Positions 51,299 to 58,796 of a DNA stretch of 64,000 nucleotides are shown here, in pieces. Within the stretch, counting starts at the first letter, position 1, and each line of letters begins with the position of its first letter. This DNA comes from Chromohalobacter sp. 11-W (GTDB lineage Bacteria; Pseudomonadota; Gammaproteobacteria; Pseudomonadales; Halomonadaceae): positions 62,001 to 126,000 of the forward strand of contig NZ_JARANZ010000011.1 of NCBI RefSeq assembly GCF_029889905.1, read 5' to 3'. Made by a program: the position numbers and the translations under genes. The notes under the pieces are model-generated. The model saw nothing but the letters and a program-made list of their open reading frames with translations. It had not been told where the DNA came from and did not search any database.

Positions 51299-52753
51299 AT
51301 GAACGATAACGACCTGCGCCTCACGGCGCCCGACGCGAGTCTCTACAACGCCGACCTGGCGCCGCTGCCCTATTATCAGCGACGCTGGGGCGCTTTCGAA
51401 ATCTTCAATGTCTGGGCCAACGACATCCAGAGCCTATTCGGTTACACCCTGGCCGCCTCACTGTTTCTGAGTTACGGCCTCAACGGTTGGGCGGTGATGG
51501 CCGCCATCATTCTCGCCGGCCTGGTGGTCATGGTGCTGGTCAACCTGACCGGGCGGCCCAGCGTCAAATACGGCATTCCCTTTCCGGTGGTGGTACGCGC
51601 CAGCCTCGGCGTGCACGGTGCCAATCTGCCGGCCATGCTGCGCGCGGTGATCGGCATCTTCTGGTACGGGGTACAGACCTACTTCGCCTCCACCGCCGTC
51701 ACGTTGTTGTTGACCGCGTTGGGCGTACCGGAGAGCGGCCAGTTCCTGGGGCTGTCGAGCGTGGCCTGGCTGGCCTTCGTCATCGTCTGGGTTTTTCAAC
51801 TGGCGATGTTCTGGGCGGGGATCGAGCGCATCAAGCGCTTCCTTAACTGGGCGGGGCCGTTGGTCTACACGGTGATGATCGTGCTGATGGGCGTCGTCTG
51901 GTGGCAAGCCGGGGCCTCGCTACTGCCTGCGGTGGATGACATCTTCAGTGGCAGCAGCGACGCCGCCGGTAGCGCCGTCGGCGCCTTCTTCACCGTGCTC
52001 GGCACCATGATCGCGTACTTCGCCGCCGTGGTGATCAACTTCGGCGACTTCGCACGCTTCGTGAAGAACGAACGCGCCATGCGGCTCGGCAACTGGCTCG
52101 GGTTACCGCTCAACGTGGCGGTGTTCTCGTTCATCGCGTTGATCATCACCGCCGGCACGTTGGCGCTGTTCGGCGAGGCGCTGACTAACCCCTCGGACAT
52201 CGTCGAGCGCGTCGATAGCCTGCCACTGACGATCGTCGCTGCGCTGACCTTCTTCGCCGCAACGGTGGGTATCAACCTGGTGGCCAACTTCATTCCACCC
52301 GCCTATGACCTCGCCAATCTGTTTCCGCGGCGCATCAGTTTCCGTCTCGGCGGCCTGATCACGGCGATTATCGCCTTCTTCATCGGCGCATTATGGGTCA
52401 GCGTGATCAGCCAGATTGGCATTCCCGGCTTCGTCAATGCCATCGGTGCCGTCATCGCCCCGTTCTACGGCATCATCGTGATCGACTACTACGTCGTCCG
52501 CCGTGGCCAGTTGGACGTACAAGCGCTGTTCTCGGCCGCACCCGGCAGTACCTATTACTACACCAACGGCTGGAACCGTCGCGGCCTGGCGGCCTTCGCC
52601 ATCGGTGCGCTGTTCTCGCTGGCCTCAGTATGGGTACCGGCCCTCGCCGTGCTGGAAGGCTTCGCGTGGCTACTCGGTGCCGGCCTGGGCGGGGCGTGCT
52701 ACTACGTGCTGATGCGCGGGCAGGTCTCGACACCCGCCCAGGGAGCGCACTGA
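51299..52753 (+). CDS. NCS1-family nucleobase/allantoin permease 2
   Basis: A 484-residue symporter with the NCS1 signature YNADLAPLPYYQRRWGAFEIFNVWANDIQSLFGYTLAASLF at about residues 16-56 and NLTGRPSVKYGIPFPVVVRASLGVHGANLPAMLRAVIGIFWYGVQTYFAS near 80-130. It resembles allantoin/uracil permeases (PucI/PuuT-like). It begins 42 bp after the first permease, so both are likely on one mRNA and may carry different ureides or bases. The SD is weak (GAG). Confidence 0.9.
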   Translation: MNDNDLRLTAPDASLYNADLAPLPYYQRRWGAFEIFNVWANDIQSLFGYTLAASLFLSYGLNGWAVMAAIILAGLVVMVLVNLTGRPSVKYGIPFPVVVRASLGVHGANLPAMLRAVIGIFWYGVQTYFASTAVTLLLTALGVPESGQFLGLSSVAWLAFVIVWVFQLAMFWAGIERIKRFLNWAGPLVYTVMIVLMGVVWWQAGASLLPAVDDIFSGSSDAAGSAVGAFFTVLGTMIAYFAAVVINFGDFARFVKNERAMRLGNWLGLPLNVAVFSFIALIITAGTLALFGEALTNPSDIVERVDSLPLTIVAALTFFAATVGINLVANFIPPAYDLANLFPRRISFRLGGLITAIIAFFIGALWVSVISQIGIPGFVNAIGAVIAPFYGIIVIDYYVVRRGQLDVQALFSAAPGSTYYYTNGWNRRGLAAFAIGALFSLASVWVPALAVLEGFAWLLGAGLGGACYYVLMRGQVSTPAQGAH

Positions 52754-52850
52754 GCACACGTCGCTGGCGCGACGGCGCCAGCCCCTCGGCAAACCACCGC
52801 CAGTGCTACACTGTCGCTAGCATCCATCGCTGCTTTACAAGAGAGCTGCA

Positions 52851-53252
52851 ATGCCCGACCAGACAGCCATTCTGCCACGCCTCGCCGAGCTGGCAGCCCG
52901 TGACGATGAAATCGCCGTGCTGTGGCTCTATGGCTCACGCGCCAAGGGCACGGCAACGGCGGAAAGCGATTACGATCTTGCCGTGGCCTTTCGCAACTTC
53001 GAGGACGACGCCCTGGAGCGGCGTCTACGCCCCGAGCTAGTGGCACAAGACTGGCAAGATGCACTGGCTCTGACGAATGATCAGCTCTCCATCGTCGATA
53101 TCAACCTGGCACCGCTGCCCCTCGCCCACGCAGTGATCCGCACTGGCCAAGTCTTGCAGGCCAACGACCGCTTGCGTCTGATCCTTGAGGAAAACCGCAT
53201 CACTTCAATGTGGGAGATCGATCATCAGTATCATCAGCAGCACTACGCTTGA
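52851..53252 (+). CDS. mntA: MntA-type minimal nucleotidyltransferase, antitoxin
   Basis: A 133-residue protein with the minimal nucleotidyltransferase motif GSRAKGTATAESDYDLAV: Gly28-Ser29, then Asp40 and Asp42 as metal-binding acids. The following HEPN gene marks it as the antitoxin of an MntA-HepT (type VII) pair, in which MntA adds AMP units to the toxin. GAGAG lies upstream of the ATG. The pair lies within purine catabolism genes, with which it has no known link. A 13-bp tandem repeat covers its stop codon. Confidence 0.85.
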   Translation: MPDQTAILPRLAELAARDDEIAVLWLYGSRAKGTATAESDYDLAVAFRNFEDDALERRLRPELVAQDWQDALALTNDQLSIVDINLAPLPLAHAVIRTGQVLQANDRLRLILEENRITSMWEIDHQYHQQHYA

Positions 53253-53273
53253 ATCGACGGCTTGAATCGACGG
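53248..53273 (+). repeat. 13-bp tandem repeat at the mntA-hepT junction
   Basis: CTTGAATCGACGG occurs twice in direct, perfect tandem. The first copy contains the mntA stop codon TGA, and the second lies in the gap before hepT. Confidence 0.85.
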
Positions 53274-53283
53274 GAATCATTAC

Positions 53284-53691
53284 GTGGAAACCGAATACAT
53301 CGACGCCATGCGCGAGCATCTCGCCACCCTCGCCGAAGAACTGGAGCAGTTGCATCAGGCCGCCACAACGCCCGAAGGCTTGAACGCGCTGCTCTATCGA
53401 GCGTCGGAGCGCAACCTCCAGTTGCTTACCGAGGCCTGCATCGGCATCGCCAAGCAACGCTTGAAGTCATTGAGCGTCGTGGTGCCCAGCGATGCTCGAC
53501 AGGTCTTCGCCAAGCTACACAGCCTGGGACATGACGACAGCGGCACGCCCTGGAACAAGGTGATCGGGCTGCGTAACGCGTTGGTGCACGACTATCTGAA
53601 CCTGGATGCTGGAATCGTCGAGCACATCATTCGTCAGCGTGACTATCGGAACCTGCTCGACTTTGCCGAGACACAGCTTTCGGCACAGTAA
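53284..53691 (+). CDS. hepT: HepT-type HEPN toxin
   Basis: A 135-residue helical HEPN protein. The RNase motif R-x4-H is Arg97-NALV-His102, extended to RNALVHDY, the RX4HXY form in which the tyrosine (Tyr104) is the AMPylation target of MntA. The GTG start at 53284 has GGGA upstream. It lies 31 bp after mntA in the same direction. HepT toxins cleave RNA (tRNA ends in studied cases) when not modified. The gene is complete, with no sign of decay. Confidence 0.87.
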   Translation: METEYIDAMREHLATLAEELEQLHQAATTPEGLNALLYRASERNLQLLTEACIGIAKQRLKSLSVVVPSDARQVFAKLHSLGHDDSGTPWNKVIGLRNALVHDYLNLDAGIVEHIIRQRDYRNLLDFAETQLSAQ

Positions 53692-53744
53692 AGGTGCCCG
53701 CCACGATTGGACCTGAAAGATTAACCACCGCGAGGCACACGCCG

Positions 53745-54488
53745 TCACGCCGGAGCGCCATCGAAGATGGCGTACAGGTCCGGCGTTTCTTCGGGGGCTT
53801 CGGCGATGGAGAGCGAGGCTTCGATGGCCTTGAGGTGGCGCTGCATGAAGGCGCGGGCGCGCTCGGCGTTGCCGCTTTCCAGATGTCGGATCAATTCATC
53901 ATGATCGTGGGATTCGCAGCCGAGATGACCGGTATTGCCGTAGACGGCGAGGATCAGCGACGAGCGTGAACACAGGCGGCCCACGAACTCACTGAGCGTG
54001 GCGTTGCCCGCCAACTCGGCCAGTTGGTTATGAAAGGCCGCCGAAAGCTTGATCGCTTCGCTCTGTTTGCCGGCCTTGAGCGCCTGGCGCTCGCGGTTGG
54101 CGCAGTCGCGCAGCGCCTTGAGATCATTCTCGGTGACACGCGAAGCGATTTGCGCCATCAGTTCGCATTCCACCAGTTGGCGGGCGGCGAAGACATCGCG
54201 TGCCTCCTCGGCGGTGGGCCGGGAAACGCTCGCGCCACGCCGTGGCGTCAGGGTGACGAGGTGCTCCAACGCCAAACGTTGCAGGATTTTGCGGATGCCG
54301 GTGCGGCTCACGCCGAACACCTCCGACAAGGCGTCCTCGCGTAGCCGCGCGCCGGGCTGCAGGCGGTGCTCGATGATGGCATCGCTGATCGCGCGGTAGA
54401 TGGCGTCATGACGCTGCGCCCCGTCGCCGGCCTTGCCCTCGTTGCGACGCGTTTTCTTGGCGGCATGCGCCTGACGTGACTCGCTCAT
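53745..54488 (-). CDS. GntR-family (FCD domain) regulator of purine catabolism
   Basis: A 247-residue regulator. The GntR winged helix lies at about residues 27-95 (AIYRAISDAIIEHRLQPGARLREDALSEVFGVSRTGIRKILQRLALEHLV). An FCD ligand-binding domain has the metal-binding His/Asp pattern (FHNQLAELAGNATLSEFVGRL, then HDHDELIRHLESGNAERA). A basic 25-residue leader precedes the HTH. Location amid uraH, uraD, hpxA and puuE suggests that it binds an intermediate such as allantoin or urate and acts at the TTGTATACAA boxes. Confidence 0.88.
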   Translation of the reverse strand: MSESRQAHAAKKTRRNEGKAGDGAQRHDAIYRAISDAIIEHRLQPGARLREDALSEVFGVSRTGIRKILQRLALEHLVTLTPRRGASVSRPTAEEARDVFAARQLVECELMAQIASRVTENDLKALRDCANRERQALKAGKQSEAIKLSAAFHNQLAELAGNATLSEFVGRLCSRSSLILAVYGNTGHLGCESHDHDELIRHLESGNAERARAFMQRHLKAIEASLSIAEAPEETPDLYAIFDGAPA

Positions 54489-54538
54489 TCACGGCTCCCG
54501 AATGCGTTTGCGCTGATCATCGCATTGCCCGCCCGGCG

Positions 54539-54895
54539 TCAGCTACCACGATAGGTGGAATAGCCGAACGGCGATAACAATAGCGGCACATGGTAGTGAG
54601 CGTCCGCATCGTCGATGCCGAAACGTATCGGGATGCTATCCAGAAAGCGCGGACCGGAGGCGGCAGCGTCCTCTTGGCGGTCGAGATACGCCCCGGCCTG
54701 GAAGACCAGCTCGTACTCGCCGACGCGAAAGGCCTCGCCTTCGAGAAGTGGACCCTCGCAGCGACCATCGTCGTTGGTCACGAACTCGCCCAGCGTCTGG
54801 CGGGCATCGGCGTCAAGCCGGTAAAGCGTCAGGCGCAGGCCATTGGCGGGACAGCCCCGCGCGGTATCCAGAACGTGCGTGGTGAGATAACCCAT
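54539..54895 (-). CDS. uraH: Cytoplasmic 5-hydroxyisourate hydrolase
   Basis: A 118-residue transthyretin-related enzyme with no signal peptide. It starts MGYLTTHVLDTARGCPANGL and ends [19 protein letters not shown], both diagnostic. It converts 5-hydroxyisourate to OHCU, the substrate of the divergent uraD gene product. AAGGAG lies 6 bases before the ATG at 54895; the long upstream frame is not coding. It is the second HIUase of the window; the other (27444) is periplasmic. Confidence 0.95.
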   Translation of the reverse strand: MGYLTTHVLDTARGCPANGLRLTLYRLDADARQTLGEFVTNDDGRCEGPLLEGEAFRVGEYELVFQAGAYLDRQEDAAASGPRFLDSIPIRFGIDDADAHYHVPLLLSPFGYSTYRGS

Positions 54896-54980
54896 GATGG
54901 CTCCTTGCAGTCGGCATGACACGATGGGGATGGGCAATTCAGCGGGATGGACGCGCGCATCGTCACCCCTTACCCTTATT

Positions 54981-54990
54981 TTGTATACAA
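54981..54990. promoter_or_regulatory. GntR-type box 4, perfect TTGTATACAA, between uraH and uraD
   Basis: A perfect 10-bp palindrome sits between divergent uraH and uraD, 34 bp before uraD. Similar boxes occur before puuE and hpxA. Confidence 0.7.
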
Positions 54991-55023
54991 CAACTGCGGA
55001 CAACATAGCATCAGGAGACGCGC

Positions 55024-55548
55024 ATGCGCCAACCCTTGCTCTCGCCACGCCCCACAACGCTCGACCGCGCAGCCTTCGTGGACGCGTACGGCGATATTTA
55101 CGAACATTCCCCGTGGATCGCCGAGGCAGTATGGGATAGTGGCCTCGCGGCTCCTCACGACACCCCCGAGGGCCTTGCCGAGTCCATGGCGGCGGTGCTC
55201 GACGCGGCATCGCCCGAGGACCAACTCAAGGTTATCCGCGCACATCCTGATTTGGCCGGTAAGGTGGCATTGGATGGTGGCCTGACCGATGCCTCGACCC
55301 ATGAGCAGGCCGGCGCGGGGCTCGATCAATGCTCGCCGGAGGAACTCACACGTTTCGAGCGTTTGAATGCCGCCTACAAGGCGCGTTTCGGCTTTCCCTT
55401 CGTCATGGCCGTCAAAGGCTATCATCGCCGCGAGATTCTCGATGCCTTCGAGGCCCGGCTCGCGCATACGCCCGACGAGGAACGCCGCACCGCCATCGCG
55501 CAAATCCATCGTATCGCCCTGCTACGCCTGGATGCGCATACCGCCTGA
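55024..55548 (+). CDS. uraD: OHCU decarboxylase
   Basis: A 174-residue helical enzyme that decarboxylates OHCU stereospecifically to (S)-allantoin. Family motifs: FVDAYGDIYEHSPWIAEAVW, IRAHPDLAGKVAL (catalytic His), SPEELTRFERLNAAYKARFGFPFVMAVKG near 100-130. AGGAG lies about 7 bases upstream. It is divergent from uraH and shares an operator with it. Confidence 0.94.
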   Translation: MRQPLLSPRPTTLDRAAFVDAYGDIYEHSPWIAEAVWDSGLAAPHDTPEGLAESMAAVLDAASPEDQLKVIRAHPDLAGKVALDGGLTDASTHEQAGAGLDQCSPEELTRFERLNAAYKARFGFPFVMAVKGYHRREILDAFEARLAHTPDEERRTAIAQIHRIALLRLDAHTA

Positions 55549-55572
55549 GTTAAGGCATGCGTCTGTGGTAAG

Positions 55573-55590
55573 CAAAGGCGTGCGCCTTTG
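55573..55590 (+). terminator. Hairpin after uraD
   Basis: An 8-bp stem CAAAGGCG/CGCCTTTG with a 2-base spacer lies 24 bp after the uraD stop. No U-tract is present. Confidence 0.5.
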
Positions 55591-55610
55591 GTGGGCTGGC
55601 GAGGCCTTGG

Positions 55611-55637
55611 AATTCATGGAAGAATTTTCCATGAATT
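55611..55637. promoter_or_regulatory. IclR-type operator
   Basis: AATTCATGGAA and TTCCATGAATT form perfect 11-bp arms around 5 bases. The inner part TGGAAGAATTTTCCA fits the IclR consensus TGGAAATNATTTCCA (from memory). A further TTCCATG half-site follows at 55638, right before the IclR gene. Confidence 0.8.
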
Positions 55638-55658
55638 TTCCATGAGAGAGAGCCTGGC

Positions 55659-56489
55659 GTGACGGAAAGCAAACGCAAGTCGGTCGGACGCCCCGCGGGT
55701 AACGGCAAAGCCACCAGCGGCCACAGTCAATCGTTGGTGAGGGGCCTGAGTATTCTTGAAGGGCTCGCCGCCGCGCCCGGCGGGCTGGCTCTTTCCGATA
55801 TCGCTCAGGTCGTGGGCCTGGCGCCATCGACGACACACCGCCTGCTGCAAGCGCTGCATCAGCAGGGCTTCATCGCCCAAGATGCGGAGATGGGCGTATG
55901 GCACATCGACGCCAAGACGTTCCGTGTGGGCAACGCCTTCCTCGAGGCGCGCGACTTCGTCGCCACCGCCCGCCCCTTCCTGCACCAGTTGACGGCAGAG
56001 ACCGAGGAAACCGCCAACCTGGGCATTCGCGATCACGGCATGGCGGTGTTCCTCGCACAGAGCGAGTCGCCGCAGATGATGCGCATGATCACCCGGTTAG
56101 GGTCGCGCGCCCCGCTGCACGCCTCGGGCGTCGGCAAGGCCCTGCTCGCCTGGCTGCCACGCGACGAGGTCGAGCGCATTCTGCACACGCGCGGCCTCGA
56201 CAAGGTGACGCCCAATACCCTCGACACCCCGGCCCGCCTGCGCGATGCCCTCGGCGAGATCCGCCGCCAGGGCTACGCCTGCGACCGCGAGGAACACGCC
56301 ATCGGCCTCAACTGCGTGGCGGCGACGCTACACGACGAGAACGGCCTGCCGCTCGCCGCCATCTCGGTGTCCGGTCCCGCCGCACGCATTCCCGAAGCAC
56401 GGCTCGCCGAACTCGGCGGCCTGGTGAGCCGCGCCGCCCGCGAGATCACGGCCCGCCTGGGCGGTCGGCTGCCCAGCGCTCAGGACTGA
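55659..56489 (+). CDS. IclR-family transcriptional regulator
   Basis: A 276-residue IclR protein. A polar leader precedes the winged helix at about residues 25-85 (SQSLVRGLSILEGLAAAPGGLALSDIAQVVGLAPSTTHRLLQALHQQGFI). The effector domain contains LHASGVGKALLAWLPRDEVERIL and GYACDREEHAIGLNCVAATLHDE. AllR, the glyoxylate/allantoin-responsive repressor, belongs to this family, and the purine setting makes a similar role plausible. It starts with GTG after a GAGAGAG stretch. The upstream palindrome suggests autoregulation. Confidence 0.88.
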   Translation: MTESKRKSVGRPAGNGKATSGHSQSLVRGLSILEGLAAAPGGLALSDIAQVVGLAPSTTHRLLQALHQQGFIAQDAEMGVWHIDAKTFRVGNAFLEARDFVATARPFLHQLTAETEETANLGIRDHGMAVFLAQSESPQMMRMITRLGSRAPLHASGVGKALLAWLPRDEVERILHTRGLDKVTPNTLDTPARLRDALGEIRRQGYACDREEHAIGLNCVAATLHDENGLPLAAISVSGPAARIPEARLAELGGLVSRAAREITARLGGRLPSAQD

Positions 56490-56815
56490 GCAGATAAGCT
56501 AACTTAGTCTCGTTAGCCATTTCATTGAAAATCTCTGATTGTCGTTGCTTGATTGACTGGGGCTTCTCTTCCACTCGCGTCATGAACGACCTGGCATACT
56601 TGGCGGCCAGCAGAGGATAACGCCTGTCGCCCATCTGATCATCGGGGAACCCGCAGCGACAGAGCTGATGGGGTATGCACTCCCCTACTAGAATCCCTTA
56701 TCAACATGAGCCTGATTCATTTTGAGGTGGGAATTCTTCATTGGTGGTGGAAGCCACGGGGCTGCCAAAATGCGGCCTCGATTGAAGACGCACACCACCC
56801 CCGAGGCATTCATCC
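56490..56815. other. Intergenic region without clear genes
   Basis: These 326 bp lie between the IclR gene and the methyltransferase gene. A 62-codon minus-strand frame (56446-56634) has no SD and no recognisable product. A promoter for the methyltransferase gene is expected but I cannot place it. Confidence 0.5.
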
Positions 56816-57865
56816 ATGACGCAAGACCTGATCACCCAACGACTCGACCAGGGCCCCCTGATCTGTGCCGAGGGCTTCCTGTTCGAGCTCGAACGGCGCG
56901 GTTATCTCTCCGCCGGTGAGTTCGTGCCCGAAGTGGCGCTGTTGCGCCCGGACGCGCTGGAAGCGCTGCATCGCGATTTCCAGCATGCGGGGTCGGACGT
57001 CGTTCAGGCGTTCACCTACAACGGCCACCGCGAAAAAATGCGGGTGATCGGCAAGGAAGAGCTGCTGGAACCGCTGAACCGGGCTGCGTTGAAGATCGCT
57101 CGCAAGGTGGCCGATGAAAAGCCCGGCAACCTGATGGCCGGCAACATTTCCAACAGCAACGTTTGGGACCCGGAAAATCCGGCCGCCCAGCAGAGCGTAC
57201 GCGCCATGTTCGACGAGATGGTGCAATGGGCCGTCGAGGAAGGCGCCGATTTCATCATCGCGGAAACCTTCTACTATGCCGGCGAAGCCGAAGCGGCCCT
57301 GGCAGCGATCAAGGCCCAGGGGCTGCCTGCCGTCGTCACCCTGGCGCCGATGGCCGAGAACCGCATGGTCGATGGCCCCAGCATCGTGGAAACCTGTGTC
57401 GCCCTCGAGCAGCAGGGCGCCAGCGTGGTCGGCCTGAACTGCTTCAGAGGGCCGGACACCATGCGCCCCTGGATCCAGCAGATTCGCGACGCCGTTACCT
57501 GCCATGTGGCGGCACTGCCGGTGACCTATCGCACCACCGAGCAGGAGCCGACGTTCTTCAACCTCTCCGACAATCAGGGATGCAGCTGTCCGGCGCCCCA
57601 CGGACGCGCCTTCCCGACCGCCCTGGACCCGCTGTTCTGCAACCGTTACGAGCTCGGCGCCTTTGCGCGCGACGCTCATGCCCTAGGGGTCAATTACCTC
57701 GGCGTATGCTGCGGAGCATCGCCGATGCACGTGCGCGAAGTGGCCATGGCGGTGGGGCGTGAACCGGAAGCCACCCAATTTGCTGAGCGCATGGAGAACC
57801 ACTTCATGTACGGCTCCCATGAGCGCTTGCCGGAGCATATCGCCGCCCTAGGGGAAAAGGCCTAA
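56816..57865 (+). CDS. Betaine--homocysteine S-methyltransferase family protein
   Basis: A 349-residue zinc-dependent homocysteine methyltransferase. The zinc cysteines are Cys209 (GLNCFRGP), Cys298 and Cys299 (GVCCGASP), in a TIM barrel starting ICAEGFLFELERRGYLSAGEF. The N-terminal part and length fit betaine-homocysteine rather than S-methylmethionine (MmuM) enzymes, but donor identity is inferred. It would make methionine using glycine betaine or a related methyl donor. The nearby betaine-type binding protein and BetI-like regulator support this. An 11-bp-arm hairpin follows. Confidence 0.82.
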   Translation: MTQDLITQRLDQGPLICAEGFLFELERRGYLSAGEFVPEVALLRPDALEALHRDFQHAGSDVVQAFTYNGHREKMRVIGKEELLEPLNRAALKIARKVADEKPGNLMAGNISNSNVWDPENPAAQQSVRAMFDEMVQWAVEEGADFIIAETFYYAGEAEAALAAIKAQGLPAVVTLAPMAENRMVDGPSIVETCVALEQQGASVVGLNCFRGPDTMRPWIQQIRDAVTCHVAALPVTYRTTEQEPTFFNLSDNQGCSCPAPHGRAFPTALDPLFCNRYELGAFARDAHALGVNYLGVCCGASPMHVREVAMAVGREPEATQFAERMENHFMYGSHERLPEHIAALGEKA

Positions 57866-57882
57866 GTCATTATTCATAATTA

Positions 57883-57919
57883 ATCGGTTGCTCAGTTCCA
57901 TAGCCACCGAGCAACCGAT
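57883..57919 (+). terminator. Hairpin after the methyltransferase gene
   Basis: Perfect 11-bp arms ATCGGTTGCTC/GAGCAACCGAT enclose a 15-base loop, 17 bp after the stop. There is no U-tract, so the terminator role is tentative. Confidence 0.5.
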
Positions 57920-58038
57920 GTATCTCATATCAAAGACGGTCGAACGTGAGATAAACGTTCAGGGGCAATCTGGGGTAGGTCAGCTTGCCGGTGCGGCTAG
58001 TGAGGGCCGGATGTGCTTGAAACTATGACGATTTTCCA

Positions 58039-58788
58039 ATGCCCAGCGAAGGGGCTCTGTGCTGCCCGTGCTGCCGCTCTCTTCTTGTAAGAGCGCATTC
58101 TCCATGCGCGCAGGCTCGACACGGCCACGGGAACGCGCATGCTGTACAATGCCCCTTCGGCACACCAACTGCGGGAATCGAAACCATTAGCAAGCAGCGC
58201 CAGCGTATCGAACCCGAAACACGCAAGCGAACCATCATCGAGGCAACGCTCAAGTGCGTGACGCGTTACGGCCATGCCGGCACGACGATGACGCGCGTCT
58301 CACGTGAGGCTGGCGCCTCCATAGGCTTGGTGAGTCACTACTTTCAATCCAAGGAATCGCTCATGCTGGCAGCCTACCAGGAGCTCACCGAGCAACTGCG
58401 CCGGGAGAGCGACCAGCGCGATGCCGCATTGGAGTGCTCAGCGCGTGAAAGACTAACGCTGATGATTCGTTCAGCCTTCAAGAGCGAGATATTCAACCAG
58501 CAGGTACTGGCCTCCTGGGTAGGTTTCTGGAGTGCCGCTGTGGCAACGCCGAGTCTGGCGAGTCTCAACCGGAAGCTTTACGAAGAGTATCGGGAGGAGA
58601 TGCAGTCACTCGTCGAGGCCATTGCCATCGAAGAAGGACGTGTTATCGATGCGAAGGGCATTGCTCGAATTCTGACAGCACTGGTAGACGGCTATTGGTT
58701 GGAGTGGGCACTTGATCCCGAGGCTTTCAAAGTCGAAGAGGCGCTGCAGGATTCCTTGGAAATCGCTGAGCGCCTGCTTCGAGATTAA
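58039..58788 (+). CDS. TetR-family regulator, BetI-like, start uncertain
   Basis: A TetR regulator whose HTH domain runs from about residue 58 to 105 of the open frame (TRKRTIIEATLKCVTRYGHAGTTMTRVSREAGASIGLVSHYFQSKESLMLAAYQ). The IGLVSHYFQSKESL stretch resembles BetI. The only in-frame ATG is at 58039, which adds some 50 Cys/Arg-rich residues that look unlike any TetR leader and have no SD. The true start may be a rare ATT or ATC codon near 58180-58190, after GGGA. The C-terminal part matches BetI-like ligand domains (SWVGFWSAAVATPSLASLNRKLYEEYREEM). It probably governs the local betaine-type genes. Confidence 0.72.
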   Translation: MPSEGALCCPCCRSLLVRAHSPCAQARHGHGNAHAVQCPFGTPTAGIETISKQRQRIEPETRKRTIIEATLKCVTRYGHAGTTMTRVSREAGASIGLVSHYFQSKESLMLAAYQELTEQLRRESDQRDAALECSARERLTLMIRSAFKSEIFNQQVLASWVGFWSAAVATPSLASLNRKLYEEYREEMQSLVEAIAIEEGRVIDAKGIARILTALVDGYWLEWALDPEAFKVEEALQDSLEIAERLLRD

Positions 58789-58796
58789 GCCATCAT

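Noticed and set aside
56446-56634. 62-codon minus-strand frame after the IclR gene
   Set aside because: It overlaps the IclR 3' end, has no ribosome site and no family I can name; a decayed gene fragment remains possible.
57942-57960. GAACGT-N7-ACGTTC inverted repeat before the TetR gene
   Set aside because: The arms are only 6 bp and the position relative to the uncertain start is unclear, so it is not called as an operator.
57980-58168. Minus-strand frame resembling a transposase tail
   Set aside because: Similarity is only an impression from the last 20 residues, and no inverted repeats or catalytic part are visible, so no mobile element is called.
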